DNA of 64,000 nucleotides. Source: Roseibium hamelinense (GTDB lineage Bacteria; Pseudomonadota; Alphaproteobacteria; Rhizobiales; Stappiaceae). The stretch lies in contig NZ_VLLF01000011.1 in NCBI RefSeq assembly GCF_007830545.1, forward strand, positions 1-64,000. The letters are read 5' to 3'. A program made the translations under genes and the position numbers. A model generated the notes under the pieces. That model was not told the origin of the DNA and did not search any database. It saw nothing but the letters and a program-made list of their open reading frames with translations. Below are positions 7,759 through 18,420 of this stretch, piece after piece; the stretch's first letter is position 1, and every line of letters starts with the position of its first letter.

Positions 7759-9245
7759 CGGCACTGACCAATTCTGAAGCAAGCCTTGATAGCCTTCGGA
7801 CCGCCTTCGCACGAAACATCGTGTTTTTTATCTGGTTTAACGTTTTCCTTGTCATGGGGACCTCGCTCTTCATCGGCGGGGTTTCCTGGGTTGGGGCCTG
7901 CGGAGCGGCCCTCCTTCTCGGTGCGGCGGCTACGGCGACCTGGTTGAAATATGGAACCGGCGTTGAAACCCGCATTGCGACCTCCGTTACACTGGCCGTG
8001 CTTGTCGCACTCTTTGTTGCCTCATTGGCAACGCCGGATCCCGCAGCGTCATTCCAACTTGATGCCCACATGTATTTCTTTGCCGTCCTTGCAATTCTAG
8101 CGGGCTGGGTCGACTGGCGAGCCCTGGTGGCCTATGCAGGTGTTGTGGCTGTTCATCATTTGGCGCTCAATTTCGCGCTACCATTCGCTGTCTTTCCGGC
8201 GGGTAGCAATTTTTCCCGTGTGGTGTTTCATGCGGTGATTGTCATTGCCGAAGTTGGCGCTCTGTGGTGGGTGACCGACAGATTGTCCAAAGCGTTCGGT
8301 CTTGCAGATGCGGCCAAGGCAGATGCGGAGCTTTCCCAAGAACAGGCGCGTAACATGCAGGCGGCCGATCAGGACCGTGCCGAGCAGGAACGGCTGCGCC
8401 GCGAACAAACAAGCGAACGTATCGCCCAATTCCGTCACGAAATCGAAGAAAAAATCGCCCTCGTCGTCAGTGAAGTTCAATCCATGCGGTCTGCGGCGAG
8501 CGATCTGACCGCAGTTGCCGACGACACGGCTGAGCGCGCCTCGACGGCAAACTCAGCCTCCGAAACGGCCTCCGGCAATGTGCAGACAGTTGCCTCCGCT
8601 GCCGAGGAATTGTCGTCTTCGATTTCTGAGATCTCGCGTCAGGTCGAGCAAACCACATCAATTGTTGCCATGGCGACCGAAGGTGCCCAGTCGAGCAACA
8701 AGAAAGTGGCTGGCCTTGCTGAGGCCGCAAATCGCATCGGTGAGGTGGTTACGCTGATCCAGGCAATCGCTGAGCAGACGAATCTCTTGGCGCTGAACGC
8801 CACGATCGAGGCCGCCCGTGCCGGCGAGGCCGGCAAAGGATTTGCTGTGGTGGCTGCCGAAGTGAAAGAACTGGCCACACAAACCTCTAAGGCGACCGAG
8901 GAGATCGGGGCTCAGATCTCAGCCATTCAGGCAGAGACAAAGGATGCTGTCGAGGCGATTGGTTCCATCGCGGCAACGATGGATAAGGTGAACAACTACA
9001 CCGCCACCATCGCAGCGGCAGTCGAGCAGCAGGGAGCCGCGACACGTGAAATTTCCCAAAGCGTGTCTGAAGCCGCCAATGGCACCAGCATGGTGGCAAC
9101 CAGCATTAGCGGACTGACAGAGGCCGCCGAACGCACAACAGGTGCTGCCTCGACCGTTTCCTCATCGGCTGAGCAGCTGGACCGCGAGGCGCAGGACATG
9201 AGTGTCTCGGTGGACGCATTCCTGAACGATGTGGCTGCTGCTTAA
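7755..9245 (+). CDS. Methyl-accepting chemotaxis protein with polytopic membrane sensor
   Basis: 496 residues from ATG 7755, which overlaps the preceding stop. The N-terminal ~175 residues hold about five to six hydrophobic segments with very short loops, so there is no periplasmic ligand-binding domain. Histidines occur in or next to the membrane segments (H105, H134-H135, H159). A linker helix (about 180-240) leads to a standard MCP signalling domain. Its hairpin tip is [20 protein letters not shown] and the downstream arm ends in [10 protein letters not shown]. It should couple to CheA/CheW. The membrane region could sense a lipophilic compound, redox state or a bound cofactor; the ligand is unknown. 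Confidence 0.9.
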   Translation: MTALTNSEASLDSLRTAFARNIVFFIWFNVFLVMGTSLFIGGVSWVGACGAALLLGAAATATWLKYGTGVETRIATSVTLAVLVALFVASLATPDPAASFQLDAHMYFFAVLAILAGWVDWRALVAYAGVVAVHHLALNFALPFAVFPAGSNFSRVVFHAVIVIAEVGALWWVTDRLSKAFGLADAAKADAELSQEQARNMQAADQDRAEQERLRREQTSERIAQFRHEIEEKIALVVSEVQSMRSAASDLTAVADDTAERASTANSASETASGNVQTVASAAEELSSSISEISRQVEQTTSIVAMATEGAQSSNKKVAGLAEAANRIGEVVTLIQAIAEQTNLLALNATIEAARAGEAGKGFAVVAAEVKELATQTSKATEEIGAQISAIQAETKDAVEAIGSIAATMDKVNNYTATIAAAVEQQGAATREISQSVSEAANGTSMVATSISGLTEAAERTTGAASTVSSSAEQLDREAQDMSVSVDAFLNDVAAA

Positions 9246-9449
9246 TTGGTCGCACGGCGTGTCCGAAGTGAGGTAACATCTACCGGAGCGCTAGACCGGA
9301 AACCGGAATGCCGCCGAAATAAGACGGTGAGCATGGGTTGACGAGGTGTCGCTTCGATGCCATTTGCCGCCGTCAAAACAACTTCCCCGGCATATTGTCA
9401 TCATGCATAGTCCTGATGGTCGGGTTAGAGGGACGGTCAGCGGTCACAA

Positions 9450-11258
9450 ATGGCGTCTTTTCAAATATCGAACGGGTCTGTGCTGCTCTTGGATGCCTTG
9501 CATGCCAAGACAGGACGCCTTTACCAGTCGCCGCGCGAGGTCATTAGCTGTGACAGCTTGGATGGCGTCAGGCAGGCACTGCAACGTGTGGACAAAGCCC
9601 GCGCGGCCGGAGCACACCTTGCCGGTTTTTTGGCTTATGAACTCGGGTTCGCCTTCGAGACGAAGCTTGAGCAACTTCATGTTCCAAATGGTGAGCCACT
9701 GTTGTGGTTTGGGGTTTATGACCGATACCAGACCGTCACGCTCCAGGAAGTTCAAGCGGCACTTGCGGATCACAACAAGCATAAAAAAGCCGAGATCGGA
9801 ACTCCGGTATTCGATACAGGCCGCAGCGGATATAATCGCGCTTTTTCGCGCGTCCAACAGCATTTGGCTGAGGGCGACATCTACCAAGTTAATTTTACAA
9901 TGCGCGCCGACATGGAGCTTCATGGGACGCCCGAACAGGTGTTTCTTGATCTCGTTGATCGACAACCTGTGCCCTATGCGGCATTTATCCGGTTGGACGG
10001 CCGAAGTATACTGTCCTTGTCCCCGGAGCTCTTTCTGCAGCGCTGCGGACAGACAATAAAAACCAAGCCGATGAAAGGCACTGCGCCCCGTGGGCGTTCC
10101 AGTGCTGAAGACACTCAAGTTGCCAACGAGCTTGCGCGCGACCCGAAACAGCGTGCGGAAAACACGATGATCGTTGATTTGATGCGCAACGATCTGTCCC
10201 GCATCGCCGAGGCCGGGTCTGTCGAGGTTACCAAGCTGTGTGAAGTGGAGCGCTATAAGTCTCTGCACCAGATGACATCGACGGTGATCGCAAGCCTTCG
10301 GCCGGAAATGGGGTTTCCGGAGATAATCGAGCATCTGTTTCCGTGTGGGTCGATCACCGGCGCACCCAAGCTTAGCGCGATGACGATTGCACAGAAGCTG
10401 GAAGGGTCGCCAAGAGGCGTTTACACTGGATCAATTGGCTATATCGAACCTTCGGGTGACTTTCAGTTCAATGTCGCGATCAGAACACTTGATCTTCTGG
10501 ACGGCGGCACGGCGCGTGCAGGCACAGGATCTGGGGTGGTCTACGATTCTGGGGCTGGACCTGAATACGATGAATGCGCTTTAAAGCTGAAGTTCCTGAA
10601 AGCGGAAGAACCAGAGTTCTCGCTTTTTGAAACGATGGCCTACACCCCACAGGATGGCTTTGTGCTTCTCGATCGCCACTTGAGCCGTCTTGAGCGCTCA
10701 GCGGATTATTTTGGCTTTTCCTTTGATCATGATGAGGCCCGCAGGCTGCTATTGGAAACGGTTGGAGGATCATCCAAACGCCTGCGCTTGGATCTTCGGC
10801 CGGGTGGGGAAATGACCCTGAAAGTATCTGATCTTCCAGTTTCCTCAGATTCGCAGGTTTGGTCCGTCGGCCTCGCTGAAGAGCGGACCTGTTCGCAAGA
10901 TCGTTTCTTGTTTCACAAGACATCGAACCGCGCATTTTACGACACCACGCGCAAGCGCTACGCAGACTTGTATGGGTTCAGTGAAGTGATTTTTGAGAAC
11001 GTGGATGGCTTTCTGACGGAAGGAAGCTACACCAACCTGTTCGTTCGAAAGGCGGGCCGTCTCCTTACGCCGGCACTCACCCACGGCCTATTGCCCGGCA
11101 CATTTCGCGAAGGTTTGCTTGAACACAACCTGGCATATGAGGCGGATTTGACGCTTTCGGATCTGAAAGCGGCAGATGAAGTGTTTGTTGGGAATTCTGT
11201 CCGCGGTTTGATCCGGGTCCGAATTGCGGCACCCGCACTTCTGAAAAAGGCCTCCTAG
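9450..11258 (+). CDS. pabBC: Fused aminodeoxychorismate synthase component I / aminodeoxychorismate lyase
   Basis: 602 residues. Residues 1 to about 385 are a chorismate-utilising PabB-type domain with KPMKGT at 206-211, DLMRNDLSRIA and the conserved FPCGSITGAPK segment. From about 390 the protein continues as a class IV PLP aminotransferase-fold PabC domain, with FETMAY, the Lys region FHKTSNRAFYD and FLTEGSYTNLFV. Together they convert chorismate plus ammonia to 4-aminobenzoate for folate synthesis. The glutaminase PabA is not in the window. The fusion is known in Alphaproteobacteria. The gene converges with the next one, overlapping it by 4 bases. Confidence 0.93.
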   Translation: MASFQISNGSVLLLDALHAKTGRLYQSPREVISCDSLDGVRQALQRVDKARAAGAHLAGFLAYELGFAFETKLEQLHVPNGEPLLWFGVYDRYQTVTLQEVQAALADHNKHKKAEIGTPVFDTGRSGYNRAFSRVQQHLAEGDIYQVNFTMRADMELHGTPEQVFLDLVDRQPVPYAAFIRLDGRSILSLSPELFLQRCGQTIKTKPMKGTAPRGRSSAEDTQVANELARDPKQRAENTMIVDLMRNDLSRIAEAGSVEVTKLCEVERYKSLHQMTSTVIASLRPEMGFPEIIEHLFPCGSITGAPKLSAMTIAQKLEGSPRGVYTGSIGYIEPSGDFQFNVAIRTLDLLDGGTARAGTGSGVVYDSGAGPEYDECALKLKFLKAEEPEFSLFETMAYTPQDGFVLLDRHLSRLERSADYFGFSFDHDEARRLLLETVGGSSKRLRLDLRPGGEMTLKVSDLPVSSDSQVWSVGLAEERTCSQDRFLFHKTSNRAFYDTTRKRYADLYGFSEVIFENVDGFLTEGSYTNLFVRKAGRLLTPALTHGLLPGTFREGLLEHNLAYEADLTLSDLKAADEVFVGNSVRGLIRVRIAAPALLKKAS

Positions 11259-11902
11259 TTCTGAACCGGGAGCGGTTTGGCGGCCACTTGTTTGCTTGCC
11301 GTTTCAGGCCAAGGAATTACGGTCAGTTCCGGCCAGACCCGGGTCATCCTGGCGGCCTTCTCTCGGTAGGTTTTTTCATTGGCCAGGCGTGTATTGGGCG
11401 TCAGACGCAGCGCGAAAATGTCCTGAAGTCCGAAAGGTGCCTGTATGTCCAGAGTTCCCATCTTGGTCAGCCGGACGGCAACTGCGTGAGTTTTGGATGC
11501 ATAGTTCTCTAGAGACTGAAGGCTGGTTTCGAGCTGCGGATAAGGGTGCCCGAAACGCTGCTCAAACCAAAAGTGTACGCGTGCTTGGTTTTTGATCTCC
11601 AACCGATCCGCCAAATCCGGCAACGCTGCCCGAACACGCTGAATGACGCGATCTTCAGCCTCGTAGCTTAGATCGCACGAATCAAAGTAAATAACGTCAA
11701 AATCCTTGATACCATTCATCGGACTGCGCGCGGTCAATCTGTTCCAGACAGTCTGATAGATGGCGCCGGACACAAGCCAGGCATCTGGAAGATCCAGCTC
11801 GCGCAGGATCTTCAGAATATTCATCAAATGTGGTGTCGAAAGAACGATTCTCTGGAGGTCTGAGATGAGACCTGATTCCCGGCACTGTGAAAAGTTCATC
11901 AT
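11255..11902 (-). CDS. Nucleotidyltransferase-like family protein (DUF925 type)
   Basis: 215 residues. The core has LVSGAIYQTVWN followed by GIKDFDVIYFDSCDLSYEAED, where the paired aspartates (DFD) match the metal-binding pattern of a nucleotidyltransferase fold. The rest (RVHFWFEQRFGHPYP, then TATAVRLT-type strands and FGLQDIFALRLTPN) agrees with the bacterial family labelled as uncharacterised nucleotidyltransferase-like proteins. The substrate is unknown. No ribosome site stands out at the ATGATG start. It is single, convergent with pabBC and divergent from the protease gene. Confidence 0.75.
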   Translation of the reverse strand: MMNFSQCRESGLISDLQRIVLSTPHLMNILKILRELDLPDAWLVSGAIYQTVWNRLTARSPMNGIKDFDVIYFDSCDLSYEAEDRVIQRVRAALPDLADRLEIKNQARVHFWFEQRFGHPYPQLETSLQSLENYASKTHAVAVRLTKMGTLDIQAPFGLQDIFALRLTPNTRLANEKTYREKAARMTRVWPELTVIPWPETASKQVAAKPLPVQN

Positions 11903-12136
11903 AAGGGCGACTGGCTCGCTCGTTTCTGGGGCGCACAGGTATGCCGTGCAGCTTTATGCTCAGACGATTAAAATTCTACACCAGTTTGCTCGTGAAGTGT
12001 TGCTGTTTGTTGTGTGGCTAAACCAATAGTATGCGATATTTAAAGTGCAACCTTAAAAAAATTTTCAACAATTTCCTGGATTTACTCAGGGTAAAAATGA
12101 GTAGATAACTTCATGAATGCTTATTGGGGGGAAGAA

Positions 12137-13648
12137 ATGGCAGCAATTACTCGCGCGCAAACAGCGTCCTCGTCCAATCCGTACCTTGCGGCATTGATTT
12201 CGCCGGAAGGCGCCTGGGACACATCGACAACTGTTACGTATTTCTTTGATGATGGCCAAGGGAAAGCCTGGACCGACGCAGAGATTGCAGCAATCGAAGC
12301 TGGTTACCAGACCTGGGCCAATGTTGCCAACATCACCTTTACACGTGTGTTCGATGCCGGGTCAGCAAATATCGTCAATCAATTGTTGACGGCTGTTGCT
12401 CTTGGGGGAAGCGAAGCGGACGCTCAGCTTCCGATCAATGGCGGTTCAAACATAGGCCTTCAAACACGGTACAATTTCGAGAGCGCGTCCTGGGCTCAGA
12501 TAAATTCAGGGGGCGACGGGTTTTACACCATCGTTCATGAAATTGGCCATTCAATCGGACTGGAGCACACGCATGACGGAACGACGTTCCCTGGCGTTCC
12601 GGTAAATGAAGACCAAAACACGGGAACGAACGCTCAAAATCAGGCGATTTTCTCTGTCCTGTCATACGTCGTCGGCTGGACCGGTCAGCCCGTCCCCAGT
12701 CTCGCATCCGGGCAGGCGGCAACGCCAATGGCTTACGATGTGGCTGCCGTTCAAGCGATGTACGGCGCCAACACGAATTACAACACGGGCAACAACACCT
12801 ACACCCTTTTCACTGCGGACGGTTCTGGCGTCGGCTGGACCGCGATTTGGGATGCTGGCGGTACGGATACGATCACGGGTGCCACTGCAACGTCCTCTTT
12901 GGTAATCGACCTGCGCGAGGCACCGCTATCTGGTGAAAATGGCGGGGGGTATGTTTCTTGGGTCAATGGTGTTGCTGGCGGCTACACGATTGCGAACGGC
13001 GTGACCGTTGAAAACGCGATCGGTGGCAGCGCTAACGACACAATGACCGGAAACAGCGCAGCAAATCAGTTTACCGGTAACGCGGGCAATGACACCATGG
13101 ACGGCGGAGACGGGTTGGACGTCGCTATATATGGCGCGACCCGGGCATCCGTAACGGTTTCAATCACTGATACCACCGCTGCAGGAACCATCACAGCGAC
13201 CTCCGCAGGTCTGGGAACTGACACGGTCACGAACATTGAACGCATTCAGTTCAGTGATGGTACGCTCGCTTTTGACCTCACAGGTGCAGCAGGTCAGACG
13301 TATCGTTTGTATCAGGCCGCTTTTGATCGGACACCGGACGATGCCGGACTGTCGCACAACGTCAATCTTATGGATGGAGGGCTCGGTATATTTGATATGG
13401 CAGCGGCTTTCATTGCGTCAGCCGAATTCCAGCAAACATACGGCGAGAACGTAAATGACACGACCTTCATCACCCTCCTGTATAACAACGTTTTAAACCG
13501 TGCTCCGGATGATGCAGGTCTTTCAGGATGGCAAGATGCCATAAACGGTGGCCAATCGAGGGCGCAGGTTCTTTTTGGATTTTCCGAGAGCACGGAGAAC
13601 AAGGCGAACGTCTCATCGGCGATTGATGATGGGATCTGGCTCGTATGA
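12137..13648 (+). CDS. Serralysin-like M10 metalloprotease with RTX repeats and DUF4214 C-terminus
   Basis: 503 residues from ATG 12137, chosen because a run of G's with GAAG directly precedes it; an ATG at 12113 has no such site. There is no signal peptide, as expected for type I secretion. The zinc motif HEIGHSIGLEH (H134, E135, H138, H144) fits the metzincin pattern HExxHxxGxxH. The Met-turn, usually SVMSY, reads SVLSY with Leu in place of Met. A beta-roll part follows (GGSANDTMTGN, GNAGNDTMDGGDGLD), binding Ca2+ after export. The last ~115 residues contain two DUF4214-like repeats (YRLYQAAFDRTPDDAGL and LLYNNVLNRAPDDAGL). No ABC exporter genes are adjacent. Confidence 0.88.
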   Translation: MAAITRAQTASSSNPYLAALISPEGAWDTSTTVTYFFDDGQGKAWTDAEIAAIEAGYQTWANVANITFTRVFDAGSANIVNQLLTAVALGGSEADAQLPINGGSNIGLQTRYNFESASWAQINSGGDGFYTIVHEIGHSIGLEHTHDGTTFPGVPVNEDQNTGTNAQNQAIFSVLSYVVGWTGQPVPSLASGQAATPMAYDVAAVQAMYGANTNYNTGNNTYTLFTADGSGVGWTAIWDAGGTDTITGATATSSLVIDLREAPLSGENGGGYVSWVNGVAGGYTIANGVTVENAIGGSANDTMTGNSAANQFTGNAGNDTMDGGDGLDVAIYGATRASVTVSITDTTAAGTITATSAGLGTDTVTNIERIQFSDGTLAFDLTGAAGQTYRLYQAAFDRTPDDAGLSHNVNLMDGGLGIFDMAAAFIASAEFQQTYGENVNDTTFITLLYNNVLNRAPDDAGLSGWQDAINGGQSRAQVLFGFSESTENKANVSSAIDDGIWLV

Positions 13649-13757
13649 GCCAAGTGTAGGCAAGGCTTCCGCGGTCACTTGAAGTTGTTCCGCGATTGCT
13701 TGACGTTTGAACCGACGGCTCCAAAAACGGCTTATAACCAACTTGGAATGGCACACT

Positions 13758-14102
13758 ATGACGGTTCAAACTATTCGCGCCATACGAACAGTGTCTCAGG
13801 CGTTCGCGCTGGCGTGCGTTTTCGCCGGCTTGAATTTAGTCACAAGTTCTGAAGTTGCGGCACAAGCGCGGCCCGATACCCGCAATTATACCTGCGAACA
13901 AGCGCAAGCCCTTGTAAAACAACGCGGGCAGATCGTTATGAACACAGGGCCAAGCACATTTGACCGATTTGTGGCCAATGGTAGCTACTGTGTAGAGCCG
14001 CATGCGGTGACCCGTGCCCTGTTCGCGCCGACTAAAGATGTCAAGCAATGCAATGTCGGGCGTAGATGCGTTGAGCGGGTAAACCCACGCAGTAACCGAT
14101 AG
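13758..14102 (+). CDS. Small secreted cysteine-containing protein, unknown function
   Basis: 114 residues from ATG 13758. A signal peptide (about 1-35, ending EVAAQA) precedes a short basic mature domain with four cysteines: YTCEQAQALV, GSYCVEP, KQCNVGRRC. The core ALVKQRGQIVMNTGPSTFDRFV looks like a compact conserved domain that I recall from many alphaproteobacterial hypothetical proteins, without known function. It ends just before a strong terminator shared with convergent pheT. Confidence 0.7.
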   Translation: MTVQTIRAIRTVSQAFALACVFAGLNLVTSSEVAAQARPDTRNYTCEQAQALVKQRGQIVMNTGPSTFDRFVANGSYCVEPHAVTRALFAPTKDVKQCNVGRRCVERVNPRSNR

Positions 14103-14113
14103 AAAGAAAAAGA

Positions 14114-14134
14114 GCCGCCCCGTGCGGGGGCGGC
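14114..14134 (+). terminator. Bidirectional intrinsic terminator between the small secreted protein gene and pheT
   Basis: A perfect 7-bp stem GCCGCCC (14114-14120) / GGGCGGC (14128-14134) is followed by ATTTTCTTGTT on the plus strand and preceded by AAAGAAAAAGA. It can therefore serve both converging genes. Confidence 0.85.
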
Positions 14135-14143
14135 ATTTTCTTG

Positions 14144-16561
14144 TTAGCCTCGCAATTCGCCGCCGGTTGCCTTTTTCACCGCTGAAATGATCTTTTGCGA
14201 GATTCCGTCTATCTCTTCATCGGTCAGTGTTTTCTGCCTTGGCTGCAAAACGACGTCGATTGCCAGAGACTTCTTGCCCTCATCCACGCCGGGTCCTTCG
14301 TAAATATCGAAAAGCGTGACATCGTTGATCAGGGTCTTGTCCGCTCCGCGAGCCGCCTTGAGAAGCGTTTCAGCACTAAGGCCTTTGTCGACAACGAAAG
14401 CAAAATCGCGACGGACCGGCATCAGCCCGGAGGCATTGAGGGCACCTTTCGAACGTCCGCCTTTGCCTTTTGGCTGTGGCAGATTGTCCAACAGGACTTC
14501 AAATACTGCGAGCGGACCTTCAATGTCGAGTGCCCTCAAAGTTCGCGGGTGCAGCTCACCAAAAACAGCCAGAGTGTTTTTGGGGCCGAGCTTTAGGGTT
14601 CCGGACCGCCCGGGATGGAAATAGTTTGGAGCATCTGTGTAGACTTGAAGCTTGTCGACGGGCGCCCCAATCGCCGCTAGTGCCGCGACCGCATCTGCTT
14701 TCGCATCAAAAACATCAACGGGCTTTGCCGTTCCAGACCAGTGGCGGCCTGCACCGTCGAGCGTGGCCGTGCCCCGACGCACGCCGCTTGCAACCATTGA
14801 CTGCTCTTCCGGTTTGTCGCCGGCAAACACTTGGCCCACTTCGAACAATCCGACATCACCATAGCCACGATCTGCGTTCCGCTGTGCCGCAGCGAGTAGA
14901 CCGGGAAGCAAACTAGGCCGCATGTCCGACATGTCGGAGGAAATCGGGTTGGCGAGTTTCAGCGCCGCATCGCCGCCGCCAAACAAGTCTGCTCGATCTT
15001 CAGAAATGAATGACCAGGTCACAGCTTCGTTCAGTCCGCGTGTGGCGAGCGTGCGCCGAGCCTTGTTTCTCCGGATCTGACCAGCCGTCAACACCTTGCC
15101 GGAAACGCTGCCTTGCCGGGGAAGCGGCGTGTTCGGAACACGGTCAAGCCCGATGATCCGGACAATTTCCTCAACAAGGTCAGCCTTGCCTTCCACGTCC
15201 GGGCGCCAGCTCGGCGGCGCAACCTTGACTGTGTCTCCTGAGCCCGAGACCCAAAAGCCTAGGGCACGAAGGGTCATGTTCATTTCGACAACGGCGACAT
15301 CGACACCCGCTAGCCGCTTCACTTCAGAATAGGGAAATTCGATAATCTTGGAGGTATCGGGTACCTCACCGGCTTGCACGACTTCGGATGATTCGCCGCC
15401 ACACAGGTCCAGAACCATCTTGGTGGCCGCCTCAAGGCCGGGCAGCATGTAATCAGGATCCACACCGCGCTCAAACCGGTAGCGCGCATCGGTGTTGACT
15501 CCAAGTTTGCGGCCGGTTGCAGCGATACCGTCCTCATCCCAGAGCGCAGATTCAATCAGAACGTCACTCGTGCTCTCGGTGCAGCCGGAGACCTCGCCGC
15601 CGAGGATGCCTCCGAGGCTTTCAAGTCCTTGATCGTCCGCAATGACGCAAACGCTGTCATCAACCTCGTAGGACTTTCCGTTCAGACCGTCGATTGTCTC
15701 GCCTTTAACGCCGCGGCGAACAACCAGGTCACCCTTTACCTTTGCTGCATCGAATACGTGTAGCGGGCGGCCCTGGTCGAAGGTCATGTAGTTGGTGATG
15801 TCCACCAAGGTGTTGATCGGGCGCAATCCGATTGCGCGCAGCCGGTCTTGCATCCATTTTGGCGAAGGACCGTTCTTAACGCCCCTTACCATGCGCAGTC
15901 CGAATGCCTTGCAAAGCGGCTGTGTGGCGCCGAACTCCAAAGAAACCTCGGTGGGGCAAGGAAAGCTGCCTTTAATTTGCGTGTGACTGCGTTCTTTAAG
16001 CTTTCCTATTCCCGCCGCGGCCAAGTCTCGTGCAATGCCATACACACCGGTACAATCTGGCCGGTTGGGGGTCAGGCCGATTTCTATAATCGGGTCGTCC
16101 AATCCGGCCCAGGTCGCATAGCTTTCGCCAACCGGCGCATCTTCGGGCAGATCAATGATCCCGTCATGCTCATCGGAAAGCTCAAGTTCCCGTTCGGAAC
16201 ACATCATTCCGAAGCTCTCGACATCGCGGATTTTACCCACTGACAAAGTGATATCGATGCCTGGAACATAGTCACCAGGGCGGCCGAGCACGCCGACGAG
16301 GCCCGCGCGGGCATTTGGTGCTCCGCAGACGATCTGAAGCGTTTCGCCTGTGCCAGGATCAACTTTCAGCACCTTCAGCCTGTCGGCATTCGGGTGTTGC
16401 TCTGCCTCAAGAACTTTTGCAATCTTGAAATGAGCAAGCCGAGCGGCACGGTCGCTGACCTCTTCGACCTCCAGGCCGATCATGGTCAGTTTTTCGACGA
16501 TCTCATCTAGGCTCGCATCCGTCTCAAGGTGTTCCTTGAGCCAGGAGAGTGTGAATTTCAT
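14144..16561 (-). CDS. pheT: Phenylalanyl-tRNA synthetase beta subunit
   Basis: 805 residues, normal length for the bacterial long beta subunit. It starts with [12 protein letters not shown], followed by the EMAP/OB-type tRNA-binding domain (about 40-150, with [10 protein letters not shown]). The B3/B4 editing region follows (about 210-400, with [17 protein letters not shown]), then B5 and the catalytic-like domain. The C-terminus is a ferredoxin-fold anticodon-binding domain (about 710-805, with [14 protein letters not shown]). With PheS it forms the heterotetramer that charges tRNA-Phe. It lies downstream of pheS on the same strand, but an unrelated membrane protein gene sits between them. 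Confidence 0.97.
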   Translation of the reverse strand: MKFTLSWLKEHLETDASLDEIVEKLTMIGLEVEEVSDRAARLAHFKIAKVLEAEQHPNADRLKVLKVDPGTGETLQIVCGAPNARAGLVGVLGRPGDYVPGIDITLSVGKIRDVESFGMMCSERELELSDEHDGIIDLPEDAPVGESYATWAGLDDPIIEIGLTPNRPDCTGVYGIARDLAAAGIGKLKERSHTQIKGSFPCPTEVSLEFGATQPLCKAFGLRMVRGVKNGPSPKWMQDRLRAIGLRPINTLVDITNYMTFDQGRPLHVFDAAKVKGDLVVRRGVKGETIDGLNGKSYEVDDSVCVIADDQGLESLGGILGGEVSGCTESTSDVLIESALWDEDGIAATGRKLGVNTDARYRFERGVDPDYMLPGLEAATKMVLDLCGGESSEVVQAGEVPDTSKIIEFPYSEVKRLAGVDVAVVEMNMTLRALGFWVSGSGDTVKVAPPSWRPDVEGKADLVEEIVRIIGLDRVPNTPLPRQGSVSGKVLTAGQIRRNKARRTLATRGLNEAVTWSFISEDRADLFGGGDAALKLANPISSDMSDMRPSLLPGLLAAAQRNADRGYGDVGLFEVGQVFAGDKPEEQSMVASGVRRGTATLDGAGRHWSGTAKPVDVFDAKADAVAALAAIGAPVDKLQVYTDAPNYFHPGRSGTLKLGPKNTLAVFGELHPRTLRALDIEGPLAVFEVLLDNLPQPKGKGGRSKGALNASGLMPVRRDFAFVVDKGLSAETLLKAARGADKTLINDVTLFDIYEGPGVDEGKKSLAIDVVLQPRQKTLTDEEIDGISQKIISAVKKATGGELRG

Positions 16562-16633
16562 GGGTCTGCTCTTTTGCGTATCGGCTGCGCAGGGGCTGCG
16601 CCAAAAAAGGTTTCGTTACAGTACGTCCGGCGG

Positions 16634-17305
16634 CTAGGATCCGCCGCCGCTAAATCGGTCAAGTTCCGGGATTGGTGAGGCTTCTGCATAAGCTTCGGCG
16701 AACCGGCGGCCAATCGCGGACATCTCGCCGGTCCAACCAACCACCATCTGCGGGGTGATTTGCTGTCCGGTTGCGATCGCCTGGGCGGCTTCAGCTTCAA
16801 TCCGGTCGCGCAGGATCCCCAGCTCAACCTGAGCGGCGTACTCCGCGCGGTATTTTCCAAGCCAGCCGACCGACACAACGACAATAACGACCAGGAGAGC
16901 GGTGGAGCTGGCAAGGCTGGCCCATTTCGCTGTCCCGCCAATCCGCCGTTCACTAGCGACGAGGACGATCGAGCAGATTGTCAAAAATGCCACAATATAG
17001 ATGGCCGACAGGAAGCTGGCGTATTTTTCGCTCGCGGACTGTTCATGTGATGCGCGCAGCGTTGTTATCCGATCCCGAAGGTACAGCAACGCATCAGCCT
17101 GTGTTCCAAGCTGTTCCTGAAAATACTCGCCGCAGAAGCGAAGACGGCCGCGATCCTCAATCTTGTCGGCACACGCCTCAACAAACGAAGTCGGCGCCCG
17201 GCCTGGGTCCGGCGGGCTGTCGGTTTCCGTAGTTTGTGCGAGGACCTGTCCGCCAAAAACGAGGGTCAGTGCAAGGACTATGCTCAAACACAAGGAACGC
17301 ATCAT
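16634..17305 (-). CDS. Membrane protein of unknown function inserted between pheS and pheT
   Basis: 223 residues. A signal peptide or first TM (about 1-23, ending VLAQ) is followed by a periplasmic-looking stretch with two cysteines (EACADKIED, RFCGEYF), then two TM segments (about 102-122 and 130-150). A cytoplasmic-like helical tail closes it (AEYAAQVELGILRDRIEAEA). I know no family. It is 32 bp downstream of pheS and 72 bp upstream of pheT, all on one strand, so it is probably transcribed with them. The mature part suggests an envelope role rather than translation. Confidence 0.7.
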   Translation of the reverse strand: MMRSLCLSIVLALTLVFGGQVLAQTTETDSPPDPGRAPTSFVEACADKIEDRGRLRFCGEYFQEQLGTQADALLYLRDRITTLRASHEQSASEKYASFLSAIYIVAFLTICSIVLVASERRIGGTAKWASLASSTALLVVIVVVSVGWLGKYRAEYAAQVELGILRDRIEAEAAQAIATGQQITPQMVVGWTGEMSAIGRRFAEAYAEASPIPELDRFSGGGS

Positions 17306-17337
17306 GGTTGGTGTCGCTCTCTTTCGTGGTCCGGTCG

Positions 17338-18420
17338 TTAGCTGCTTAAACCGCCGAACAGTGTCGGCAGGTCGAGTGGGCGGAAGCCATAGTGCTGGAT
17401 CCAGCGAACATCAGCGTCAAAGAAGGCGCGCAGGTCTGGCATTCCGTATTTCAGCATGGCAATCCGGTCGATTCCCATGCCCCACGCGAAGCCCTGGTAT
17501 ACGTCCGGGTCCAGCCCGCAATTTCGGATAACGTTCGGATGCACCATGCCGCATCCCAGGATTTCCAGCCAGTCTGCTCCCTCGCCAATCTTAACCTCGG
17601 CGCCGGACCGGTCGCATTGAATATCGACTTCCATGGAGGGCTCGGTGAACGGGAAGAAGCTCGGTCGGAAGCGCATCTTGATGTCGTCAACCTCGAAGAA
17701 CGCCTTGCAGAACTCTTCCAGGATCCACTTCAGGTGGCCGAAATGGCTTTCCTTGTCGATCACGAGGCCTTCCACCTGGTGGAACATCGGCGTGTGCGTC
17801 TGGTCGCTGTCACAGCGGTATGTCCGGCCCGGGATGATCACGCGGATCGGCGGCTCCTGATCGCGCATGGTGCGGATCTGCACTGGCGAGGTGTGGGTGC
17901 GCAGCAGCAGCCGTTCGCCGTCTTCCTTTTCATTAAAAAAGAAAGTGTCATGCATTTCGCGCGCGGGGTGACCTTCGGGAAAGTTCAAAGAGGTAAAGTT
18001 GAGCTCGTCCGTTTCGATGTCCGGTCCTTCGGCGATCGAAAAACCCATATCCGCAAAAATAGCTGTCAGTTCATCAATCACCTGACTAACCGGATGAATG
18101 CGGCCGGTTTCGGCAGGCGAGGGGCGCAGAGGCAATGTGACGTCAACAGTTTCGTTGGCGAGCCGGGCCTCCAGTGCGGATTCTTCCAAAACAGCTTTAC
18201 GGGCCGCAATTGCGTCGGTAATTTTTGCTTTCAAGCCGTTTAGGGCCGGCCCCATGGTTTTGCGTTCTTCCGGGCTCATCTTGCCCAGCGTTTTCATCTG
18301 CTCGGAAATGCTACCCTTTTTGCCAAGGGCCGCGACACGGATCTCTTCAAGTCCGGTCTCGGAGTCTGCATTTTCAATAGCTGCAATCAGGTCAGTTTCA
18401 AGCGTGTTCAGATCAGACAT
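17338..18420 (-). CDS. pheS: Phenylalanyl-tRNA synthetase alpha subunit
   Basis: 360 residues. An N-terminal coiled-coil (about 1-95) binds tRNA. Then comes the class II aminoacyl-tRNA synthetase core with motif 2 ([10 protein letters not shown] and [22 protein letters not shown]) and motif 3 ([16 protein letters not shown]). [19 protein letters not shown] marks the start of the catalytic part. It activates phenylalanine and works with PheT. No rplT or infC precedes it, so the gene stands at the head of its own transcript here. Confidence 0.97.
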   Translation of the reverse strand: MSDLNTLETDLIAAIENADSETGLEEIRVAALGKKGSISEQMKTLGKMSPEERKTMGPALNGLKAKITDAIAARKAVLEESALEARLANETVDVTLPLRPSPAETGRIHPVSQVIDELTAIFADMGFSIAEGPDIETDELNFTSLNFPEGHPAREMHDTFFFNEKEDGERLLLRTHTSPVQIRTMRDQEPPIRVIIPGRTYRCDSDQTHTPMFHQVEGLVIDKESHFGHLKWILEEFCKAFFEVDDIKMRFRPSFFPFTEPSMEVDIQCDRSGAEVKIGEGADWLEILGCGMVHPNVIRNCGLDPDVYQGFAWGMGIDRIAMLKYGMPDLRAFFDADVRWIQHYGFRPLDLPTLFGGLSS

